From the NCBI RefSeq assembly GCF_001941825.1, contig NZ_CP019038.1:2170001-2234000 (forward strand): DNA of 64,000 nt, in the 5' to 3' direction. The translations under genes and the position numbers were made by a program. A model generated the notes under the pieces. That model saw nothing but the letters and a program-made list of their open reading frames with translations. It did not search any database and was not told the DNA's origin. This DNA comes from Massilia putida. Lineage in GTDB: Bacteria; Pseudomonadota; Gammaproteobacteria; Burkholderiales; Burkholderiaceae_D. Shown here one piece after another: positions 54,994-62,049 of this stretch; positions within the stretch are counted from its first letter, which is position 1, and each line of letters opens with the position of its first letter.

Positions 54994-57741
54994 TCAGCCG
55001 CTGTTCCTCAAGCCGGCCGAAATGCCGTTGATCGACATGTGCAGGCCGCTGCGGGTCGCGTCGTCGTCCGTGCCGGCCCGGTAGCGGCGCAGCAGCTCGA
55101 CCTGCAGGTGGTTCAGCGGGTCGATATACGGCAAGCGGTTACGCAACGAGCGCTGCATCTGCGGGTTCCCGTCCAGCAGCTCGTCCTGTTCCATGATCCG
55201 CTTGAGGATGGCCACCGTGCGCGCGTGTTCGGCGCTGATGCTGCCGAAGATCCGGTCGCGCAGCGCCGCATCGCCCACCAGCTCGGCGTAGCGGCTGGCG
55301 ATCGCGATGTCGCTCTTGGCCAGCACCATGTCCATGTTCGACAGCAGCGTCGTGAAGAACGGCCACTCCTTGTACATCTTGCGCAGCAGCGCGAGGCGCT
55401 CGGCCGGCGCGTCCGCGACGAAGCGTTCCACCGCCGTGCCGAAACCGTACCAGCCCGGCAGCATCAGGCGGCACTGGGCCCAGCTGAAGACCCAGGGAAT
55501 CGCGCGCAGGTCTTCGATCGAACGCGACTTCTTGCGCGACGCCGGACGGCTGCCGATGTTCAGGCCCGCGATTTCCGAAATGACGGTCGACTCCCAGAAA
55601 TAGGTTTCGAAACCGTCCGTTTCGTACACGAGCGACCGGTACGCGCGCAGGGCTTCCGTGGACAGGCGGTCCATCGCGGCCACCTGCTCCGCGTCCGGCT
55701 GCGGCTGCGCGTGCGACAGCAGCGTCGCTTCCATCGTCGCCGCGACGAGCACTTCCAGGTTGCGGCGGCCGACCTCGGCGTTCGCATATTTTGCCGTGAT
55801 GACTTCGCCCTGCTCCGTCAGGCGGATGCGGCCCTGCACGGCGCCCGGCGGCTGCGCCAGGATCGCTTCGTAGCTCGGGCCGCCGCCGCGTCCCACCGAA
55901 CCGCCGCGGCCGTGGAACAGCTGCAGCTTGATGCCGTGTTCACGGAAGACGGCGATCAGTTCCAGTTCCGCCTTGTGCAGTTCCCAGCCGGACGTGACGT
56001 AACCGCCGTCCTTGTTGCTGTCCGAGTAGCCCAGCATGACTTCCTGCAGGCGGTCGCGCGACTGCAGCAGGCGCATGTACAGCGGCAGGCCGAACGCCTC
56101 GGCCATGATCGCGGGGCCGGCGCGCAAGTCGTCGATCGTCTCGAACAGCGGAATGATGTTGACGTCGAGCGTGCCGAGCGTCGGATGCAGCAGGCCAGCT
56201 TCCTTCAGCAGCACGGCCACTTCCAGCAGGTCGGAGACGGACGCCGCCTTCGAGATGATGTAGTTCGTGACGGCGTCGCGGCCGTAGGTCAGGTGCGCGC
56301 GCTTCGTCTCGCGCAGGATGGCCAGCTCGGATGCCGTCTCTTCGGAATAGTCTTCGAACGGCGAGACGAGCAGCCGCGGCGACTGCAATTCGTCCAGCAG
56401 GACCTTGCACCGATCGGCTTCCGCCAGCGCCAGGTAATCGACGCCGGGACGCGCCTGCGCCAGCAGTTCGGCGATCACGCGCTCGTGCACGTCGGAGTTC
56501 TGGCGCAGGTCGACGGGCGCGAGGTGGAAACCGAATACCTTCACGGCACGCCGCAGCGTGCGCAGGCGGCCGCGGGCCAGTTGGCGCGCGCCGTTGGCGA
56601 CGAGCGATTCACGGATCACGTCCAGGTCGGCCAGCAGCTCGGCCGCGCTGGTGTACGCCGACGCCGCCCGTTCGGACGCATCGGAGACGAGCCAGTCGCG
56701 CGTCGCCACGAGGCGCGCATGCATGCCATGCAGCGCCTGGCGGTACGGCTCGTCCTGGTGGTGCGGCGAGTTGTCCGGCGCGCGTTCGGCGATGCGGCGC
56801 AACGCCTCCGTGCTGCCGCACAGCGACTGCGCCTGCGACAGCTGCGACGCCAGCGTGTGCACCTCGGGCAGATAGAAATCCAGCGCGCGGGTCGATTGCG
56901 CCTTGAGCGTGGCGCGCAGGATGTCGGCCGTGACGAACGGGTTGCCGTCACGGTCGCCGCCGATCCAGCTGCCCACCTTCATGAACGACGGCAGTTCCGT
57001 ATCGGCCCACGCGCCGTCCTTCTGCGCCAGCGTGTCCTCGAGGGCGCAGTACAGGCGCGGCAGGCTCCTGAATATCGTGTAATCGAAGAAGGACAGGCCG
57101 TTTTCCACTTCATCCAGCACGGACAGCTTGGCGGGGCGCAGCAGGCGGGTCTGCCACAAGGTCAGGATCGCGCGCGCCAGGGCTTCGTCATTGTCCTGTT
57201 CCTCGTCGGGCGTGAGCTGCGTGCGGTCACGCTCGCCGATCAGGCGCGCGATCGCCATCTGGCAGTTGAGGACACTCTTGCGCTGGACTTCGGTCGGGTG
57301 CGCGGTGAACACGGGGCTGATGTGCGCATTGTCGAAGAAGGCCGGCAGGTCGTCCATGCGGCCGGCGTCGAACACGCCGCCGACGGCATGCGCGATGCTG
57401 CCCTTCTTGGGCGCCGACCCGGCGGACAAGTGCGCGCGGCTGCGGCGGATGTGGTGCTGGTCTTCGGCGATGTTCGCGAGCAGCGAGAAATAAGTGAAGG
57501 CGCGGATCAGCTGCGTGCGCTCATCGGACGAGATGCCGGCGAGGATCGCGGCCAGTTCCTCGTGCGCGCTGCCGTCCTGGTCGCGCCGGAATCCGATGCT
57601 GCTTTTCCGGATCGATTCGATGCGGTCGAAGACGCCGTCGCCCTCCTGGGCCCGGATCGTTTCCCCCAACATGCGGCCCAGCTGGCGGATGTCCCGCCCC
57701 AGCAACTCTTCCTTGAAGTTCCGTGCCTCTTCAACGCTCAT
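54994..57741 (-). CDS. ppc: Phosphoenolpyruvate carboxylase
   Basis: A 915-residue cytoplasmic enzyme that carboxylates phosphoenolpyruvate to oxaloacetate, refilling the TCA cycle whose genes lie earlier in the window. Signatures present: FTAHPTEVQRKSVL (from residue 145), the active-site block GYSDSNKDGGY, and the HGRGGSVGRGGGP glycine loop with the catalytic Arg. The C-terminus SINGISAGLRNSG is family-typical. Somewhat longer than the E. coli enzyme (883 aa). A 15-bp palindrome 41 bp upstream may be an operator. A LysR-type gene lies upstream on the same strand. Confidence 0.97.
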   Translation of the reverse strand: MSVEEARNFKEELLGRDIRQLGRMLGETIRAQEGDGVFDRIESIRKSSIGFRRDQDGSAHEELAAILAGISSDERTQLIRAFTYFSLLANIAEDQHHIRRSRAHLSAGSAPKKGSIAHAVGGVFDAGRMDDLPAFFDNAHISPVFTAHPTEVQRKSVLNCQMAIARLIGERDRTQLTPDEEQDNDEALARAILTLWQTRLLRPAKLSVLDEVENGLSFFDYTIFRSLPRLYCALEDTLAQKDGAWADTELPSFMKVGSWIGGDRDGNPFVTADILRATLKAQSTRALDFYLPEVHTLASQLSQAQSLCGSTEALRRIAERAPDNSPHHQDEPYRQALHGMHARLVATRDWLVSDASERAASAYTSAAELLADLDVIRESLVANGARQLARGRLRTLRRAVKVFGFHLAPVDLRQNSDVHERVIAELLAQARPGVDYLALAEADRCKVLLDELQSPRLLVSPFEDYSEETASELAILRETKRAHLTYGRDAVTNYIISKAASVSDLLEVAVLLKEAGLLHPTLGTLDVNIIPLFETIDDLRAGPAIMAEAFGLPLYMRLLQSRDRLQEVMLGYSDSNKDGGYVTSGWELHKAELELIAVFREHGIKLQLFHGRGGSVGRGGGPSYEAILAQPPGAVQGRIRLTEQGEVITAKYANAEVGRRNLEVLVAATMEATLLSHAQPQPDAEQVAAMDRLSTEALRAYRSLVYETDGFETYFWESTVISEIAGLNIGSRPASRKKSRSIEDLRAIPWVFSWAQCRLMLPGWYGFGTAVERFVADAPAERLALLRKMYKEWPFFTTLLSNMDMVLAKSDIAIASRYAELVGDAALRDRIFGSISAEHARTVAILKRIMEQDELLDGNPQMQRSLRNRLPYIDPLNHLQVELLRRYRAGTDDDATRSGLHMSINGISAGLRNSG

Positions 57742-57781
57742 TCCAAGCTCTCCCGATCGATGCGCCGTGGTCGACGCAAAA

Positions 57782-57796
57782 TGTAAATAATTTACA
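57782..57796. promoter_or_regulatory. 15-bp palindrome upstream of ppc
   Basis: TGTAAATAATTTACA is a perfect inverted repeat around a central base, in an AT-rich patch unlike its surroundings, 41 bp before the ppc start. Two ATATACC direct repeats 11 bp apart (57829-57835, 57840-57846) lie just beyond. Either could be a regulator site; which protein binds is unknown. Confidence 0.5.
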
Positions 57797-57960
57797 AAAT
57801 TAGCACCAGCCGGACTATGGCGGCAGGGATATACCTTGTATATACCAGCCAGTCCGGGCTGCGCGGCGCTGCATGAGATGCAATGTTATGAAATTTTACT
57901 ACGAACATTGACCAGTTCGGTGCCGATGGTTGAAAAAATGCTACAGATGGAGAAACGGCG

Positions 57961-58821
57961 TTACTTTGCTTGCTCGTGTTCGAATATCGCGACGATCTGG
58001 TCGGCCACCGCGCGCACGTGCGGGGAGCGGCGCACGTCGCCGTGCATGACCAGCCAGAGTTTGCGGCGCACGGGACACGGCGGATCCAATGCGACCATCC
58101 CCGGCGCACCCGCCGCGGCGTAATGCGGAAAGACGCCCACGCCGCAGCCGGCAACGGCCGCCTGCAGCAGCGTCAGCAAGTCGTTCGAGCGCACGCTGTA
58201 GCGGCGGGTACCGCGCACCTTGTCCAGCCATTCCTGCTGCGGCGCATCCTTCTGCAGCTCATCATACCCTAGGAATTCCCACTGCGCGGGCAGACGGCTC
58301 GCGGCATAGTCCGCGTGCGCGTATAACGCGTAATCGACTTGCGCCAGCAGCTTGGCCACGAGGCCCGGCGCAGCCGGGCGCGCGAAACGCAGCGCGATAT
58401 CGGCCTGGCGCCGCATCAGGTCCGTCGTGCGTGCCTCGGCGCGCAAGTCGATTTCGACGCCAGGCAAACGCGCCAGCGGCGTCCGCAGGCGCGGCGCCAG
58501 CAGGCAGGCCGCCAGCGCAGGCGGTGCCGACACGCGCACGACACCCCCCACCTCGCTCGCGCCGCGCGCCACGTTGAGCAAGGCGTGCATGTCGTCTTCC
58601 AGCTTGCGCGCGTGGGGCACCAGGGCGGTGCCGGCGGCCGTCAGCGACCAGCCCTTGGGAAACCGGTCGAACAGGCGCACGGCCAGCGCCGTTTCGAGCG
58701 CGTCGATGCGGCGTGCCACCGTGGTGTGCTCCACGCCCGTCGCGCGCGCCGCGCCCGACAACGTGCCCGCCTCGCACAGCGCCAGGAAAAAGCGGAGGTC
58801 GTCCCAGTCAGGATTCTGCAT
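57961..58821 (-). CDS. LysR-family transcriptional regulator
   Basis: A 286-residue regulator with an N-terminal LysR winged helix (DDLRFFLALCEAGTLSGAARATGVEHTTVARRIDAL) and a periplasmic-binding-like effector domain. It is divergent from the lipocalin-like gene, whose start is 94 bp away, so that gene is the most likely target. It precedes ppc on the same strand but is separated by 219 bp with its own candidate regulatory sites. Start ATG at 58821 (MQNPDWDD) is preferred over 58836. Confidence 0.88.
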   Translation of the reverse strand: MQNPDWDDLRFFLALCEAGTLSGAARATGVEHTTVARRIDALETALAVRLFDRFPKGWSLTAAGTALVPHARKLEDDMHALLNVARGASEVGGVVRVSAPPALAACLLAPRLRTPLARLPGVEIDLRAEARTTDLMRRQADIALRFARPAAPGLVAKLLAQVDYALYAHADYAASRLPAQWEFLGYDELQKDAPQQEWLDKVRGTRRYSVRSNDLLTLLQAAVAGCGVGVFPHYAAAGAPGMVALDPPCPVRRKLWLVMHGDVRRSPHVRAVADQIVAIFEHEQAK

Positions 58822-58915
58822 TGTGCAATTATGCACGGAACAGGTGCGCGTTTCGGGAATTCCGTTCAGGTGCCTGCGCCGCTACGCTGACGTTTTCACC
58901 AGAAAGGAGAACGAC

Positions 58916-59389
58916 ATGAACAAGCAGATCGCCGCCATGGTGCTGGCCGGCGCCGCCCCCGCCGTGCACGCGTCCTTGCCGGATCTGGCGGGAACCTGGA
59001 CTCTCGTCGCCGCCGACGTGCAGCGTCCCGACGGCAGCATCGAGCGCGATTACGGCGCCGCGCCGAAGGGCCGCCTCTGTATCGACGCGCAAGGACGCTA
59101 CACGCTGCAGATCTTCAAGGCCGAGCGCCCGCGCTTCGCGTCCCCGGACAAGGCGGCCGGCACGGGCGACGAATTCCGTGCCGCCGTGCTCGGGTCCAGC
59201 ACGCACTACGGCACCGTCGCGATGGACGGCGGTCAGCTCGTTTTCCATATCGAAGCGGCGTCCTTTCCCAACTGGGAAGGGACCGTGCAGCGCCGGAGCT
59301 TCGAGTTGCATGGCGACGAATTGCGTTACCGGGTGCCGGCGCGGCCGGATGGGGGGATTCCGATTTCGGTCTGGCGCCGCATGCCTTGA
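58916..59389 (+). CDS. Exported lipocalin-like domain protein
   Basis: A 157-residue protein with a signal peptide (MNKQIAAMVLAGAAPAVHA) and a lipocalin-like domain: LAGTWTLVAADVQRPDG at the start, then strands RYTLQIFK, HYGTVAMDGGQLVFHIEAAS and ELRYRVPARPDG. An AAAGGAG ribosome site precedes it. Probably periplasmic and ligand-binding. It is divergent from the LysR gene, suggesting control by it. Confidence 0.78.
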   Translation: MNKQIAAMVLAGAAPAVHASLPDLAGTWTLVAADVQRPDGSIERDYGAAPKGRLCIDAQGRYTLQIFKAERPRFASPDKAAGTGDEFRAAVLGSSTHYGTVAMDGGQLVFHIEAASFPNWEGTVQRRSFELHGDELRYRVPARPDGGIPISVWRRMP

Positions 59390-59481
59390 GGGCGATCCCG
59401 TCAGGCGACCTCCGGTCGGGTTGTCAGACCTGATCGGCCTCCTTCAAGCGCAAGGCGCCGCCGCCGGGCATGTCAATGTGC

Positions 59482-60534
59482 TCAATGCTCATGCCGGTGG
59501 TGGATGTCCGGATAATGCGCATGCGTGTGCCGGAGCGGCGCATGGCGATGAGGATGGGTATGCGGCTCGGCCCCGTCCCACTCGAAGTCATGCTCGTGCT
59601 GGTGGTGCGCGTCGTGGACGTGCGCGTGCGCGTGGGTCAACGGCTCGTGCTGGTGTTCGTGCTCGTGCCGTTCGGTCAGGTGCAGCCAGATGCCGACGCC
59701 CATCAGGGCGGCCGCCAGCCAGAAGCCGGCGGTCGGGATCTCCCTCAGCATCAACAGCGCGAGCACGGCGCCGACAAACGGTGCGGCGGAAAAATAGGCG
59801 CCCGTGCGCGCGGTGCCCAGGTGGCGCAAGGCCATCACGAACATCACGAGGCTCAGGCCGTAGCCGGCAAATCCGACGGCGACGGCGCCCAGCATCGCCG
59901 GCGCGGCGGGCAGGCGCAAGCCGAGCATGGCGGCAATGCCCAGGTTGACGACGCCGGCGACGAGACCCTTGGCGCACGCGATCTGGACGGCGTCGCTGGC
60001 CGACACCTTGCGCGTCAGGTTGTTGTCGATCGCCCAGCACAGGCAGGCGCCGACGATCGCCAGCGCGCCGGTCGGCACGCCGAGCGTCGGCACCTGTTCC
60101 CACGACAGCAGGATCCCGGCCGCGACGATGAACAGCATGCCGATGAAGATGCGGCGGTCGAAGTTCTCCTTGAACACGAACCACGCGAGCATCGACGTCA
60201 GCACGCCTTCCATGTTCAGCAGCAGCGAGGCCGACGACGCGGGCGTCAGCGTCAATCCGACCATCAGCAGCACGGGCCCGGCGATGCCGCCCGCCAGGAT
60301 CGCGCCGGCGAGCCACGGCAGGTCGGGCCGGGTCAGCCCGGCGGGCTTGTCCTGCCCGTTCCGAAGGCGCACGGCGCGCAGCGCGAGCCACACCAGCAGC
60401 CCGAGTCCGCTGCCCAGATACAGCATGCCCGCGAGGGCAACGGGCGGCACCGTGCCGACCAGCAGTTTTGCGAATGGCGTGCTGGCGCCGAACAGGGCCG
60501 CCGCAAGCAGCGCATGGATCACGCCTTTGTGCAT
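59482..60534 (-). CDS. DMT/EamA-family transporter with histidine-rich tail
   Basis: A 350-residue inner-membrane protein with ten hydrophobic helices in two EamA repeats (first repeat HALLAAALFGASTPFAKLL, second LAIVGACLCWAIDNNLTRK). The last 61 residues contain 23 histidines in HxH patterns (HEHEHQHE, THAHAHVH, HTHPHRH), an obvious metal-binding tail. Members of this subgroup with His tails are linked to nickel or cobalt/zinc handling, but the substrate here is unknown. It is monocistronic; the degenerate dehydrogenase remnant lies upstream on the same strand. Confidence 0.88.
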   Translation of the reverse strand: MHKGVIHALLAAALFGASTPFAKLLVGTVPPVALAGMLYLGSGLGLLVWLALRAVRLRNGQDKPAGLTRPDLPWLAGAILAGGIAGPVLLMVGLTLTPASSASLLLNMEGVLTSMLAWFVFKENFDRRIFIGMLFIVAAGILLSWEQVPTLGVPTGALAIVGACLCWAIDNNLTRKVSASDAVQIACAKGLVAGVVNLGIAAMLGLRLPAAPAMLGAVAVGFAGYGLSLVMFVMALRHLGTARTGAYFSAAPFVGAVLALLMLREIPTAGFWLAAALMGVGIWLHLTERHEHEHQHEPLTHAHAHVHDAHHQHEHDFEWDGAEPHTHPHRHAPLRHTHAHYPDIHHRHEH

Positions 60535-60561
60535 CGAAAGTCTTTCCAGTCCGTGTGCCGG

Positions 60562-60884
60562 TTAGCCTCGCCTCGGCGCCCCGGTCGTCGTCGCCATTTT
60601 AACGTCTTCACGAATCGATGCCTCGCCGGCCGCCGCAACGAGGTACCGGCTGATCGCCATGCCGACGTCGGTCGTGCCGGCGCTTCTCCCGTGCCGGGGT
60701 ATCGGTCGCAATCCGCCCATTCGCGGCGCGTGAACGCGAGCGGAATGTCGAAACGGCGCGCCGCCGCGTCCAGTGGCCGCCGGCCTTCCGGCATGACTTC
60801 CCTGCCGATGCCGTCGCCGGCGATCACTGCGATCCGATGTGTCCTCACGGCCGTTCCGCGTCCCGGTCGGGGTGAAACCGTCAT
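60562..60884 (-). pseudogene. Internally deleted tartrate/isopropylmalate dehydrogenase remnant
   Basis: The minus strand begins with a clear dehydrogenase N-terminus: RTHRIAVIAGDGIGREVMPEG followed by an AAARRFDIPLAF helix-strand and EWADCDRY, as in TtuC-type tartrate dehydrogenases. The homology stops after about 50 residues. In a different frame the sequence continues with GTTDVGMAISRYLVAA, which resembles the very end of such enzymes, and stops at 60562. About 300 central codons are missing. The neighbouring divergent LysR gene would be its natural activator. Confidence 0.7.
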
Positions 60885-60896
60885 GGCAACCAAAAA

Positions 60897-60913
60897 CGAT
60901 ACGTTTATAATCG
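60897..60913. promoter_or_regulatory. LysR-type intergenic promoter/operator
   Basis: CGATACGTTTATAATCG has symmetric CGAT/ATCG ends of the T-N11-A kind bound by LysR proteins. It contains a perfect TATAAT -10 (60906-60911) for the plus-strand regulator gene starting at 60944. Confidence 0.5.
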
Positions 60914-60943
60914 ACAAAAACGCGAACCAGAAAGACACGGGCC

Positions 60944-61867
60944 GTGAATAATAGAATCGAAAACGCAGACCTGAAGGTATTCGTGACCGCTGTGCGCAAG
61001 GGCAGCTTTGCGGCCGCGGCGGAAGAACTCGGCATGTCCGTCGCCTATGTCAGCAAGCGCATCGGCATCCTCGAGGCGGCGCTCGGCGTGCTGTTGTTCC
61101 AGCGGTCGACCCGCCGCATCGTCATCACGCCGGACGGCGAGCAGGTCTTCGTGCGCGCCCAGTCGATTCTCGCGGAACTGGACGAGCTGGTCGACGAGGT
61201 CGGCGAACGGCGGCGCGCACCGAGCGGCCAGGTGCGCATCTGCAGCAGTTTCGGCTTCGGCAGAATCCGGGTGGCGCCGGCGCTCGTCGAGCTGACGGCC
61301 GCCTACCCCGGCCTGCAGGTGCGGTTCGAGGTATTCGACCGCCTCGTCGATCCCGTCGCGGAAGGGTTCGACCTCGACGTGCGGGTCGGCGACGAGATCG
61401 CCCCGCACCTGATCGCCCGCAAGCTGATGGCCAACCACCGGATCCTGTGCGCGGCGCCCGGCTATCTGGCACGCCACGGCACGCCGCGCCATCTGCAGGA
61501 ACTGACGGCCCACCAGTGCCTCCCCATCAAGGAGCGCGATCACCCGTTCGGCGTCTGGCGCCTGCGCGGGCGGGACGGCGAGGAAACGGTCAAGGTATCC
61601 GGCACGCTGTCCTCCAACCACGGCGAGATCGCCCTGCGCTGGGCATTGGTCGGCGCGGGCATCGTGTTGCGTTCGCGCTGGAATGCGCAACCCCATCTCG
61701 ATGCCGGCACCCTGGTGCAGGTCTTGCCCGAGTACACCCAGGAAGCCAATGTGTGGGCGGTCTATCCGCAGCGCCTGGCCGGCTCCGGCAAGCTGCGGGC
61801 CTGTGTCGAATTCCTCGAGACGTATTTCGCGCGCGCCGCCATGCCGGGTGCCGGGCCCGCGGATTAG
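60944..61867 (+). CDS. LysR-family regulator, TtuA-like by context
   Basis: A 307-residue regulator starting with GTG. The LysR helix-turn-helix is LKVFVTAVRKGSFAAAAEELGMSVAYVSKRIGILE; the effector-binding domain occupies the rest (GQVRICSSFGFGRIRVAPAL to WAVYPQRLAGSGKL). It is divergent from the tartrate-dehydrogenase-like remnant, the arrangement seen for ttuA-ttuC. The regulator itself is intact although its probable target is not, so it may have other targets. Confidence 0.87.
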   Translation: MNNRIENADLKVFVTAVRKGSFAAAAEELGMSVAYVSKRIGILEAALGVLLFQRSTRRIVITPDGEQVFVRAQSILAELDELVDEVGERRRAPSGQVRICSSFGFGRIRVAPALVELTAAYPGLQVRFEVFDRLVDPVAEGFDLDVRVGDEIAPHLIARKLMANHRILCAAPGYLARHGTPRHLQELTAHQCLPIKERDHPFGVWRLRGRDGEETVKVSGTLSSNHGEIALRWALVGAGIVLRSRWNAQPHLDAGTLVQVLPEYTQEANVWAVYPQRLAGSGKLRACVEFLETYFARAAMPGAGPAD

Positions 61868-62049
61868 CGGTAAACGCCTCTTTTTGCACCGTTCCCCTCG
61901 AACATGCTGTTCCGCCGTCGCTGAACGGTGTTTTGTATTTCCTGGCATACCGAAATCAGCGACGATGCGCTGTTTGTCCATGTTGTAATTTTGTGGACCG
62001 CATGCAATCCCGCGCGTCGGCAAAAACATAACAACATCTCGAGGATAAA

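Noticed and set aside
54703..57786. A 1027-codon plus-strand frame opposite ppc
   Set aside because: Antisense shadow of ppc; no domain is visible and ppc is certain.
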